Assembly: GCA_934463345.1 (NCBI GenBank)
Contig: CAKSJL010000038.1
Span: 1 to 16,454, forward strand
Direction of reading: 5' to 3'
Length of the DNA stretch: 16,454 bases
From: an uncultured Oscillospiraceae bacterium
GTDB lineage: Bacteria; Bacillota; Clostridia; Oscillospirales; Ruminococcaceae
In this document: piece by piece, positions 1 through 6,485 of the stretch
How positions within the stretch are numbered: the stretch's first letter is position 1
Layout: every line of letters begins with the position of its first letter
Translations under genes and position numbers: made by a program
Notes under the pieces: generated by a model
Database searches by the model: none
Seen by the model: the letters and a program-made list of their open reading frames with translations, nothing else
What the model was told of the DNA's origin: nothing

Positions 1-621
1 GGTACATTTCAGAATGATATGTCAAGTTTTCATTATGCAGATGATGTGCTGACGCTCCTTATTCACCTTGGATATCTTACTTATGATTTTGATATCCAAA
101 GCTGCTGGATACCTAACATGGAAGTACAGCAGGAATTTGTGCGCAGCATAAAAGGCGGAGGCTGGGAACCGGTTATTAATGCGATAAACCAGTCAGAAGA
201 ATGTCTGAAGGCAACCCTTTCAGGCGATGAAGAAACTGTCGCACGAATTGTTGAGCAGACTCATCAGGAGAATACTTCGATTATAAAGTACAATGATGAG
301 AACGCTCTTGCTTGTGTAGTGACGCTTGCGTTCTATACCGCAAGAAACCAGTATGAGATAATAAGAGAGCTTCCGACGGGTAAAGGGTATGCGGACATTG
401 CGTTTCTGCCAAGACCGAATGAAAATGTTCCTGCAATCGTTGTCGAACTCAAAAAGGAACAGGATGCGAGCATTGCGCTTGAACAAATCAGGAACAGACA
501 GTATACTGAAAAATTGTCAGCTTACAGCGGAGAAATAATCCTTGTCGGTATTAATTATACCACTGATCCAAATACGGAGTATAAGAAGCATACGTGCAGG
601 ATTGAAAAAATAGTTAAATAA
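1..621 (+). CDS. AAA-ATPase-like / PD-(D/E)XK nuclease (DUF1703) protein, C-terminal part
   Basis: The frame is open from base 1, so this is the last 206 residues of a longer protein that begins left of the window; the ATG at 19 is internal. The visible part matches the C-terminal half of the AAA-ATPase_like plus DUF1703 (PD-(D/E)XK superfamily) family. Recognisable stretches are LLIHLGYL, the IPNMEVQQEF linker, TSIIKYNDENALA, then GKGYADIAFLP and IVVELKKEQDA. The last two carry the D and E-x-K residues expected of a PD-(D/E)XK core. The end, with ILVGINY and HTCRIE, is also typical of the family. The P-loop ATPase part must lie off-window. These proteins are numerous in Bacteroidetes and Clostridia and their biological role is not established. 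No clear terminator follows the stop. Confidence 0.85.
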   Translation, partial: GTFQNDMSSFHYADDVLTLLIHLGYLTYDFDIQSCWIPNMEVQQEFVRSIKGGGWEPVINAINQSEECLKATLSGDEETVARIVEQTHQENTSIIKYNDENALACVVTLAFYTARNQYEIIRELPTGKGYADIAFLPRPNENVPAIVVELKKEQDASIALEQIRNRQYTEKLSAYSGEIILVGINYTTDPNTEYKKHTCRIEKIVK

Positions 622-706
622 ATGTGAAGAACAGCAGATTGTTAAGTGACGTGTAAAACACAAAAAGCTTAAAAACTCAAAATTTGCGGTGAATTTATTG
701 AAAGTT

Positions 707-723
707 GTACATTTAAAATGTAC
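707..723. promoter_or_regulatory. 17-base palindrome upstream of the lipoprotein gene
   Basis: GTACATTTAAAATGTAC is a perfect palindrome with 8-base arms and a one-base centre. It lies just upstream of the ribosome binding site of the lipoprotein gene. A 14-base match to it occurs at 8432-8445 in the promoter spacer of the oxidoreductase operon. No convincing -35/-10 pair is visible here. It could be an operator, but this rests on shape and position only. Confidence 0.35.
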
Positions 724-738
724 TTTAGAGGTAATATA

Positions 739-1767
739 TTGAAAAAAACAAATTTAATAGTGTTGGCGGCAATCTTTTTGTTTAGTGGTTGTGCAAATGA
801 AAGTACAAATACGACTGAAACTTCTACTTATACTAGCACTTCTGAAGCTACTGTTTCCGAAATGTCTGAAATAAATTTTACTGAACCGACTATGGTAAGT
901 AATTTCTTTGCTGAAAGCGATGTTTGCGTGAAACTGCTAAATAACGACACACCCAAAAGTGCTGTGACACATTCAAATCCGGCTTATGAGTATGACGGCA
1001 ATTTTTATATTTCCATATGGCATGAAAATAAATTATACCTATACGATAAGAACGGAGACAAATCCTTTGTGACTGACGGAGTATGGAAATGTTTTGTAAA
1101 GGAAAATACCATGTACTGTGAAGACTGGGGCGGAGCTACAAATTCAAAAAGCTCACTGGCAGTCCTGTGCGGAAACGAAAAAAATATCATAGTTGAAGAT
1201 TGCAATTTTACATATGGAAAAAGTGCTATATATTTTAAGTACAATAGCAAAAATGAATTATATTCTATTGCATATGACACTCAGAAAATTAAATCTATTG
1301 TTGAAATTCCATCAGATTTTTATTTTGATGCGGAGTATGCAGAAAAACTATGGTTCACAGGCCCGGACGGTTTGTATAATTCTGATCTTGACGGCTCCAA
1401 TATTGAACTTATTATATCGGACTGCGAAAGTGTAATGGGTTATAGAAATAATTACATTTACTTTATGATGAACAATAATTTGTATCGGTATTCTATTGCT
1501 GAAAACAAAACTGTTTCATTTGACATTCCGCTTACCGAAATTCATACCATGAATTTTACGGATAATGAATGTTTGATAGCGGATACAAATGGTTTGTTCG
1601 CTTATAATTCAGACTTTTCCCAAAGCAGAAAATTGCTTGATATTAAATCAATACGCTGCATATCCATAATTGATGAGATTATTATCATTGGATATTCGGA
1701 CGAAAATAATAATGAAATATTTATCAACATTGATAATGAAGGAAATATATTACAGAAATTTGAATGA
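739..1767 (+). CDS. Lipoprotein with predicted beta-propeller (DUF5050-like)
   Basis: This is probably an exported, lipid-anchored protein of 342 residues. I place the start at the TTG at 739 because AGAGG (727-731) sits 7 bases upstream and the resulting N-terminus is a clean signal peptide. That peptide has KK, a hydrophobic run and a lipobox FSGC with the modified Cys at residue 18. The upstream in-frame ATG at 718 would add seven residues and has no ribosome binding site. A Ser/Thr-rich linker (about 19-48) follows. The rest repeats short blocks such as NKLYLYDKNGD, DGLYNSDLDG and NNNLYRYSIAEN, which is the pattern of DUF5050/LRP1-like beta-propeller blades. It has no catalytic motif I recognise. 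The gene stands alone, ends at a strong hairpin terminator and is AT-rich. Function unknown; ligand sensing or surface binding is only a guess. Confidence 0.8.
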   Translation: MKKTNLIVLAAIFLFSGCANESTNTTETSTYTSTSEATVSEMSEINFTEPTMVSNFFAESDVCVKLLNNDTPKSAVTHSNPAYEYDGNFYISIWHENKLYLYDKNGDKSFVTDGVWKCFVKENTMYCEDWGGATNSKSSLAVLCGNEKNIIVEDCNFTYGKSAIYFKYNSKNELYSIAYDTQKIKSIVEIPSDFYFDAEYAEKLWFTGPDGLYNSDLDGSNIELIISDCESVMGYRNNYIYFMMNNNLYRYSIAENKTVSFDIPLTEIHTMNFTDNECLIADTNGLFAYNSDFSQSRKLLDIKSIRCISIIDEIIIIGYSDENNNEIFINIDNEGNILQKFE

Positions 1768-1827
1768 TTAGATGAAAGCATATGATATGGCAGAAAAAAC
1801 ATATAAAGGCAGTATGCAATGCTAAAA

Positions 1828-1859
1828 CGCCATGCAATTAATCCTGCATGGCGCTTTTT
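1828..1859 (+). terminator. Rho-independent terminator of the lipoprotein gene
   Basis: A 9-base-pair perfect stem, CGCCATGCA (1828-1836) with TGCATGGCG (1845-1853), has an 8-base loop and is followed by CTTTTT. It lies about 60 bases after the lipoprotein stop. Confidence 0.85.
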
Positions 1860-1867
1860 ATACTATA

Positions 1868-1899
1868 ACAACAAACCCTGACTGAAAAATCAGTCAGGG
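1868..1899 (-). terminator. Rho-independent terminator of pfkA
   Basis: A 9-base-pair stem, CCCTGACTG (1876-1884) with CAGTCAGGG (1891-1899), has a 6-base loop. Read on the minus strand it is followed by TTTGTTGTT, and it lies just after the pfkA stop. Together with the hairpin at 1828 it insulates two convergent genes. Confidence 0.75.
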
Positions 1900-1918
1900 C
1901 GGTATTTCCTTAAATTTA

Positions 1919-3001
1919 TCAGTCCCCAAATGAAATGCCAAGCTTTTTAGCAGTTATAACAAGCTGATCGTCCGGGGAAACAAACTTTGTTTTTCCGGCA
2001 ATATCGACAAGCTTGTTTGACGTGATCTTGCCACCTATTTTAGCAACTGTTCTTCCGTATTTTTCCTGATATATTAGCTTTGCAGCATGAACGCCGAACT
2101 GCGTTGCAAGAATTCTGTCATACGCACTCGGACTGCCTCCACGAAGCATATGTCCAGGAACGCATGCTCTTGTTTCAAGACCAGTTTTAGCCTGAATCTG
2201 AGAAGCAATTCTGTTTGTAGCAGTAACAATACCTGCTTCTGCTCTTCTCTTTGCCCTCTCCTTTTTCTTTAGCTCTGCTTCCTCCTTGTCAAATACGCCT
2301 TCCGCAACGGCAATAATTGAAAAGTTCTTTCCGCTTTCGCTTCTCTTCACTACAGATTTACATACCTTGTCAATATCATATGGGATTTCCGGAATAAGAA
2401 TAATATCTGCGCCACCAGCAATACCAGCGTTAAGTGTAAGCCAGCCTGCCTTATTGCCCATTATTTCGCAAAGAAGTATTCTGGAATGGCTGTTTGCAGT
2501 TGTATGAAGCCTGTCAATTGCATCTGTCGCAATATCTACGGCTGTATGAAAACCAAACGTAACATCAGTACCAAAAATATCATTGTCTATAGTTTTCGGA
2601 AGCCCTATAACGTTCAGACCCTCGCTTGAGAGCAGCTGACTTGTTTTGTGAGTACCATTTCCGCCAAGAGTAAGCAGACAGTCAAGCTTCTGTTTTTTAT
2701 AGGTTTCCTTCATATTTTTGACCTTGTCCACATTGTCATCGCCGATTACCTGCATCATCTTGAACGGCTGACGTTTTGTTCCGAGAATAGTTCCGCCTCT
2801 TGTGAGGATACCTGAAAATTCCTCAGGGCGCATATCACGACAAAGATTATTTATAAGACCATAATATCCGTCCGAAACGCCAACTATCTCAACATTGTCC
2901 TCACCCATAATTTCATAGCATGCCTTTGCAACACCTCTGATAGTTGCATTAAGTCCTGGGCAGTCACCGCCGCTTGTAAGGATACCGATTCTTCTTTTCA
3001 T
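1919..3001 (-). CDS. pfkA: 6-phosphofructokinase, mixed-substrate (group III) type
   Basis: This cytoplasmic enzyme phosphorylates fructose 6-phosphate to fructose 1,6-bisphosphate, the committing step of glycolysis. At 360 residues it has the family's usual length. The phosphate-binding loop GGDCPGLNA (11-19), GGNGT (113-117) and PKTIDND (135-141, with catalytic D139 and D141) are present. The MGNKAGW and GGADIILIPE stretches are also typical. Gly116 corresponds to the residue that favours ATP. Lys136 corresponds to the lysine of pyrophosphate enzymes. The combination is that of group III mixed-type PFKs, so ATP is the likely donor but pyrophosphate cannot be excluded from sequence. Asn115 replaces the Asp seen in the GGDG of E. 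coli PfkA. A GGA lies about 13 bases before the ATG, a rather distant ribosome binding site. The gene stands alone behind a consensus promoter at 3118-3146. Confidence 0.93.
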   Translation of the reverse strand: MKRRIGILTSGGDCPGLNATIRGVAKACYEIMGEDNVEIVGVSDGYYGLINNLCRDMRPEEFSGILTRGGTILGTKRQPFKMMQVIGDDNVDKVKNMKETYKKQKLDCLLTLGGNGTHKTSQLLSSEGLNVIGLPKTIDNDIFGTDVTFGFHTAVDIATDAIDRLHTTANSHSRILLCEIMGNKAGWLTLNAGIAGGADIILIPEIPYDIDKVCKSVVKRSESGKNFSIIAVAEGVFDKEEAELKKKERAKRRAEAGIVTATNRIASQIQAKTGLETRACVPGHMLRGGSPSAYDRILATQFGVHAAKLIYQEKYGRTVAKIGGKITSNKLVDIAGKTKFVSPDDQLVITAKKLGISFGD

Positions 3002-3117
3002 TTTTATTTAACCGTCCTTTCAGTTGTAGAGGCAACACTGCTGATATAAAACCTTAACAGTTTGCACGGTACTGACAAATAATTATTTTGTTGAAATTTA
3101 ATTAAGCTTATGTAGTT

Positions 3118-3146
3118 ATTATATCAATTTTTATCTAAAATGTCAA
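3118..3146 (-). promoter_or_regulatory. Consensus sigma-A promoter of pfkA
   Basis: On the minus strand this reads TTGACA (3146-3141), 17 bases, TATAAT (3123-3118), a perfect consensus. Transcription should start near 3111, giving a leader of about 110 bases before the pfkA ATG. The promoter lies inside the inverted-repeat-bounded region 3030-3369, and the leader crosses its left end. Confidence 0.85.
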
Positions 3147-3211
3147 CAGCTTTTATTCACTGCAAATCAATAAAAATACATCAGAGATTTTTTAGTCAAC
3201 ATCAATAGTGT

Positions 3212-3340
3212 GCTTTGCGCTGTAGATGCGCCAACAAATTTTTCGGCAGATTGCATAGAAACGACGCAGGAATACTGGTGTATTGCAAGAAGTTTCTGTG
3301 TAATATGACGGAAAATTCGTCAGCAGATGCTGTGCAAAGC
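3212..3340. repeat. 129-base imperfect palindrome
   Basis: The two arms are reverse complements with scattered mismatches. They start at GCTTTGC (3212-3218) and GCAAAGC (3334-3340), and pass through ATTTTTCGGCA opposite TGACGGAAAATT and then GAAAC opposite GTTTC. The apex is AATAC-TGGT-GTATT. If transcribed, either strand could fold into one long hairpin. It lies between the divergent pfkA and amidase genes, outside both core promoters. Confidence 0.7.
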
Positions 3341-3413
3341 CGTCAGGCGTGCTTTGCGCAGTGTTGCCTATATAGTATTCACAGATAATACATAAATATC
3401 AGAATCCGTTGCC

Positions 3414-3442
3414 TTTACATTTCAGCGATTTTATTATATAAT
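3414..3442 (+). promoter_or_regulatory. Promoter of the amidase-queH operon
   Basis: TTTACA (3414-3419), 17 bases, TATAAT (3437-3442) gives a near-consensus sigma-A promoter. The expected start of transcription is near 3449, leaving a leader of about 35 bases with GGAGGA (3473-3478) five bases before the ATG. Confidence 0.8.
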
Positions 3443-3483
3443 GAATACCAAACCAATAAAATATATTTGACCGGAGGATTCTT

Positions 3484-4203
3484 ATGCACAAAAAATCAAA
3501 AGTCAGATATGACAGAGTAATTTCAGTAATAGTTATTACGATTCTCGCTGTCTATGCCATAACTCAGATTTTTGGAAACAGCTCCGATGAAAAAACTGCC
3601 GTTCCTGACGAACCGGAAAAATTTGTTCCGACAGTTTATTTAAGCCCGTCCAATCAGACGGACAGCATATACGCTTACGGTGATGTTACTGAGGCAGAAA
3701 TAATGCGTACAATAAGCGAAAAGGCAGCACAGCGACTCGAAGCTAACGGAATCGAAGTCTTTATTGCAAAAGCGGAGTGGTCACTCCAGGAAAGTGTTGA
3801 CTATATAAACGAAAATCAGTTTACAGCCCATGTTGCAATTCACTCAAACGCAGGCACTGATGGTAAAAGCGGCGAAGGAACAGAATGCTTCTACAATTCC
3901 GGTGTTTCCGGAAGCGAAAAACTTGCCGGATATATTTATGACAGAGTTGCACGACTTACGCCGACAGACGACAGAGGAATGATTGACGGCTCACAGGGTT
4001 CGTCATATCTGTATGAGGTTGCAGCTTCAAAAACACCGAATTGTCTTATTGAAATTGAATTTCACAACTCATCAGATAAAGCAAAATGGATAACCGAACA
4101 CACCGACGAACTTGGAAATGCTGTTGCTGACGGAATAATACAGTATATGGATTACGCTGAAAAAAACTTTAAAGGGAGCAATGAAACGGAAAATGGAAAA
4201 TAA
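3484..4203 (+). CDS. Membrane-anchored amidase_3-like protein (N-acetylmuramoyl-L-alanine amidase family)
   Basis: The likely role is cleavage of the bond between muramic acid and the peptide stem in peptidoglycan, outside the membrane. It has 239 residues, with one membrane segment (about 12-30) after a basic N-terminus and an amidase_3 domain from about 50 to 228. The domain is recognisable by IHSNAG (H120, a zinc ligand), TEAE (E70/E72, second ligand) and LIEIEFHN (E190, catalytic position). The first zinc histidine of the usual DPGHGG motif is absent: the strand reads VYLSPSNQ, with N57/Q58 there. I recall a subgroup of amidase_3 proteins with SPS-type N-termini, so this may be a natural variant, but activity is uncertain. 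Its last 23 bases overlap queH. Start chosen from the strong GGAGGA. Confidence 0.82.
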   Translation: MHKKSKVRYDRVISVIVITILAVYAITQIFGNSSDEKTAVPDEPEKFVPTVYLSPSNQTDSIYAYGDVTEAEIMRTISEKAAQRLEANGIEVFIAKAEWSLQESVDYINENQFTAHVAIHSNAGTDGKSGEGTECFYNSGVSGSEKLAGYIYDRVARLTPTDDRGMIDGSQGSSYLYEVAASKTPNCLIEIEFHNSSDKAKWITEHTDELGNAVADGIIQYMDYAEKNFKGSNETENGK

Positions 4204-4810
4204 GATAAACTATCAGAGAGAGCTTGAAAAGCTCATTTCAAGAGTCTGTTCTCCTGAAAAAAGACCGACTGTACTGCTTCATAGCTGCTGTGGCCCATGC
4301 AGCAGTTATGTACTGGAATATTTAACTCAGTATTTTGATATACTGCTTTACTTTTACAATCCGAATATACACCCTGAAGAAGAGTACAGAAAAAGGCTTG
4401 AGGCTCAGCACAAGGTCATAGACTGCATGGAATTCGGAGAAAAAGTCCAGGTTATAGAGGGAAATTACTCTCCTGATGAGTTTTTCAGCTGCGTAAAGGG
4501 ACTTGAAAATGAACCAGAGGGCGGAAAAAGGTGTGAAAAATGCATTGAAATGCGAATGAAAAGCGCAGCTTGCACTGCTCAGCAGCTTAATACGGATTTT
4601 TTTGCAACAACGCTCACTGTAAGTCCTCACAAAAATGCCCTTTACATAAATCAGATCGGAGCAAAGCTTGAAAAGTCAGTTTTGCCCAAATATCTGATAT
4701 CTGATTTCAAAAAGAAAAACGGCTACAAACGCTCTATAGAACTCTGCCGCCAATATGATATATACCGTCAGAATTACTGCGGATGCGTATTCAGCATGAG
4801 ACAGGAATAA
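4181..4810 (+). CDS. queH: Epoxyqueuosine reductase QueH
   Basis: QueH reduces epoxyqueuosine to queuosine in tRNA, the last step of queuosine synthesis, and is the cobalamin-independent replacement for QueG. The 209-residue protein carries the family's cysteine signatures: HSCCGPC (C36, C37, C40), GKRCEKC (C118, C121) and YCGC near the end (C200, C202). These supply an iron-sulfur cluster and a redox disulfide. FYNPNIHPEEEYRKRL and TVSPHKN are also typical. Two in-frame ATGs compete. The one at 4181 is only two bases after GGGAG (4174-4178); the one at 4193 is 14 bases after it. I kept 4181, but either could be used. The gene overlaps the amidase gene and probably depends on its promoter. 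No other queuosine gene is visible nearby. Confidence 0.92.
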   Translation: MKRKMENKINYQRELEKLISRVCSPEKRPTVLLHSCCGPCSSYVLEYLTQYFDILLYFYNPNIHPEEEYRKRLEAQHKVIDCMEFGEKVQVIEGNYSPDEFFSCVKGLENEPEGGKRCEKCIEMRMKSAACTAQQLNTDFFATTLTVSPHKNALYINQIGAKLEKSVLPKYLISDFKKKNGYKRSIELCRQYDIYRQNYCGCVFSMRQE

Positions 4811-4844
4811 GAATCCTTACCAAGGGGATGATATGCACATTTTT

Positions 4845-4956
4845 AGAACCCGTCTTCACAAGATATGTGTGCGGATTTTCCAAGCACAATTTTTAACGCA
4901 GTATGCGAAAAAAATTGCTGGAAAGACGTGCGCATACGCTTGTGAAGACAGGTTCT
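4845..4956. repeat. Dispersed palindromic repeat, copy 1
   Basis: The ends AGAACCCGTCTTCACAAG (4845-4862) and CTTGTGAAGACAGGTTCT (4939-4956) pair at 17 of 18 positions. The flanking interior (ATATGTGTGCGG opposite CGCATACG, AAGCACAATTTTT opposite AAAAAAATTGCT) also pairs in part, so the whole 112 bases can form one long hairpin. A related copy is at 8568-8731. It lies after queH, between convergent genes. Confidence 0.8.
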
Positions 4957-5077
4957 TACTATAAACACAGGTTGCAGGCAATCCGGAAATGCTGTCATAT
5001 CGTAAACATTTTTCCTGTATGTTAACAAAAACTTAATAATTTATTCATAATGTATTAACCACTTTTTAACCTGTCTA

Positions 5078-5086
5078 TGATATAAT
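5078..5086 (+). promoter_or_regulatory. Orphan extended -10 promoter
   Basis: TGATATAAT is a textbook extended -10 element (TG, one base, TATAAT). No good -35 is visible at the usual distance. Transcription would start near 5093 and run straight into the terminator at 5125-5183, with no reading frame between. It may drive a short untranslated RNA or be fortuitous. Confidence 0.45.
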
Positions 5087-5124
5087 ATTAAACGTAGAGC
5101 AAAAGAAAAACAAAGAACAAAAAG

Positions 5125-5183
5125 AAAAAAGAACAAAGGGAGGGGCCGGAAGCATAATTTCGGCTTTTTCTTTGTTCTTTTTT
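5125..5183. terminator. Bidirectional terminator between queH and the oxidoreductase operon
   Basis: The outer stem is a perfect 14 base pairs, AAAAAAGAACAAAG (5125-5138) with CTTTGTTCTTTTTT (5170-5183). Nested inside is a GC-rich stem, GCCGGAA (5145-5151) with TTTCGGC (5158-5164), followed by TTTTTC. Both strands have a T-rich tail, so it can end transcription from either side. Confidence 0.85.
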
Positions 5184-5196
5184 CCGTATTATGTGC

Positions 5197-5733
5197 TTAA
5201 TCCCGGTAATCAAAGCCTGCTGAAAATGCTTCAAGATTCAGCTCAACAAGATACTTTGCCTTTTCCGGAATAATCTTTCTAAGCGCCGTCCTGACCGACT
5301 CTGTCATTATAATCTGCGTTTCCTTTACAAGCTTTCCGCAAAGAATAATATTTGCCATTCCGTCTGTTCCTTTTTCATGTGCAAGCTGTGATGCCGGAAC
5401 ATAAAAGCACTCTATGTCATCACGTTCACATTTCAGGTCTATCATTGATGAATCAAGAAACACCTTTCCTCCCGGACGCACATTTCCGATAAACTTACTA
5501 TACGACGGAGTATTCATAGCAACGAGATAATCCGGCTCTGAAACCACCGGCGAGCTTACCGGCATATCTGATATTTTGACAGAACAGTTTGCAGTACCTC
5601 CCCGCATTTCCGGACCGTATGAAGGTATCCAGCTTACCTCCTTATCCTCAGTCATGCCACTGTAGGCTATAAGCTTTCCTGCAAACAGTATTCCCTGTCC
5701 GCCGAAGCCTGAAAAAATAATGCTTTCCTCCAT
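5197..5733 (-). CDS. 2-oxoacid:ferredoxin oxidoreductase, gamma subunit
   Basis: This is the small gamma subunit of the four-subunit oxidoreductase that oxidatively decarboxylates 2-oxoacids to acyl-CoA and reduces ferredoxin. The 178-residue protein begins with FSGFGGQGILFAGK (about 6-19), the glycine-rich signature of the POR gamma domain (PF01558). It continues with SYGPEMRGGTANC and EPDYLVAMN, both typical. The start is ATG 5733, eight bases after AAAGGAG. An ATG two codons upstream (5739) overlaps the beta stop codon in an ATGA and is an alternative, though too close to the ribosome binding site. It is the last gene of the operon, right before the bidirectional terminator. Confidence 0.9.
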   Translation of the reverse strand: MEESIIFSGFGGQGILFAGKLIAYSGMTEDKEVSWIPSYGPEMRGGTANCSVKISDMPVSSPVVSEPDYLVAMNTPSYSKFIGNVRPGGKVFLDSSMIDLKCERDDIECFYVPASQLAHEKGTDGMANIILCGKLVKETQIIMTESVRTALRKIIPEKAKYLVELNLEAFSAGFDYRD

Positions 5734-5735
5734 CG

Positions 5736-6485
5736 TCATCTCTCCTTTGCTGTTATGTCCTTGTAAACTCCAAGAGGAAAATATGGTATGCATTCGCTGC
5801 GAAGCCTTTCAAGCGCTTCAACCGGTGTCATTCCCCAGTTTGTCGGACAGGTTGAGAGAACCTCAACAATGGAAAATCCTTTTTTGTCACGCTGATTATG
5901 AAACGCCTTTCGGATAGCCTTTTTTGCATTCAGAACTTCCTTTGGCGAATCAACTGAAACTCTCTGTGCCAGCGCTGTACCATCCACCTGTGAAAGAATC
6001 TCACACATTTTAACCGGATAGCCGGCAAGCGATGTATCACGTCCGAAAGGCGTTGTCTGCGTAACCTGCCCCGGAAGAGTCGTAGGAGCCATCTGTCCGC
6101 CCGTCATTCCGTATATTGTATTATTTATAAATATAACGGTTATATTTTCTGCCCTTGCAGCTGCATGTATTGTTTCTGCCGTTCCGATAGCCGCAAGATC
6201 GCCGTCACCCTGATATGTGAAAACAAACTTATCCGGCAATGAACGCTTGACTCCTGTTGCAACAGCTGGTGCACGTCCATGCGGCGCTTCTATCATGTCA
6301 CAGCCGAAATAATCATACGCCATTACAGAGCATCCGACCGGACATATTCCTATAGTATCCCCTTCTATCCCCATTTCGTCTATGATCTCGCAGATAAGTC
6401 TGTGAACGATACCATGAGTACAGCCCGGACAGTAATGCATATCAGCATCAGTCATAGACTCAGGCTTTTTAAAAACTATGCTCAT
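5736..6485 (-). CDS. 2-oxoacid:ferredoxin oxidoreductase, beta subunit (thiamine pyrophosphate-binding)
   Basis: This beta subunit carries the thiamine pyrophosphate site where the 2-oxoacid is decarboxylated. It is 249 residues, normal for the family. CPGCTHG (19-25) is the usual N-terminal motif. The cofactor and Mg-binding signature is GDGD (93-96) followed by INNTIYGMTGGQ (120-131). IGICPVGCS is also conserved. Its ATG overlaps the alpha stop codon as ATGA, with AAGGAG seven bases upstream, so translation is probably coupled. It pairs with the alpha subunit to form the catalytic core. Substrate is not certain from sequence: branched-chain 2-oxoacids or 2-oxoglutarate are the main possibilities. 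Confidence 0.93.
   Translation of the reverse strand: MSIVFKKPESMTDADMHYCPGCTHGIVHRLICEIIDEMGIEGDTIGICPVGCSVMAYDYFGCDMIEAPHGRAPAVATGVKRSLPDKFVFTYQGDGDLAAIGTAETIHAAARAENITVIFINNTIYGMTGGQMAPTTLPGQVTQTTPFGRDTSLAGYPVKMCEILSQVDGTALAQRVSVDSPKEVLNAKKAIRKAFHNQRDKKGFSIVEVLSTCPTNWGMTPVEALERLRSECIPYFPLGVYKDITAKER

Larger units (their letters stand above)
3030..3369. repeat. Region bounded by 12-base inverted repeats, MITE-like element upstream of pfkA
   Basis: AGGCAACACTGC (3030-3041) and its exact reverse complement GCAGTGTTGCCT (3358-3369) bound 340 bases with no credible gene. The right half holds a long imperfect palindrome (3212-3340). The sequence just inside the left end (TTTGCACGG...CTGAC) is loosely similar to that inside the right end. 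This looks like a non-autonomous mobile or palindromic intergenic element, possibly composite. I see no target-site duplication, and no second copy in the window. Confidence 0.55.

Noticed and set aside
3002..3483. A riboswitch or small gene upstream of pfkA or the amidase
   Set aside because: No recognisable riboswitch core or start with a ribosome binding site; the structure is explained by inverted repeats.
4833..4964. A 43-codon plus-strand frame through repeat copy 1, preceded by AAGGGG
   Set aside because: Copy 2 is entered in a different frame and stops inside the repeat, so the repeat does not encode a conserved peptide.
4843..5028. A 61-codon minus-strand reading frame over the first palindromic repeat
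   Set aside because: It is mostly translated repeat, lacks a ribosome binding site, and its frame is not kept in the second repeat copy.
5734..5793. A longer N-terminus for the oxidoreductase gamma subunit
   Set aside because: The extra residues overlap the beta gene, and the family's N-terminus begins right before the GFGGQG motif with a ribosome binding site at the shorter start.
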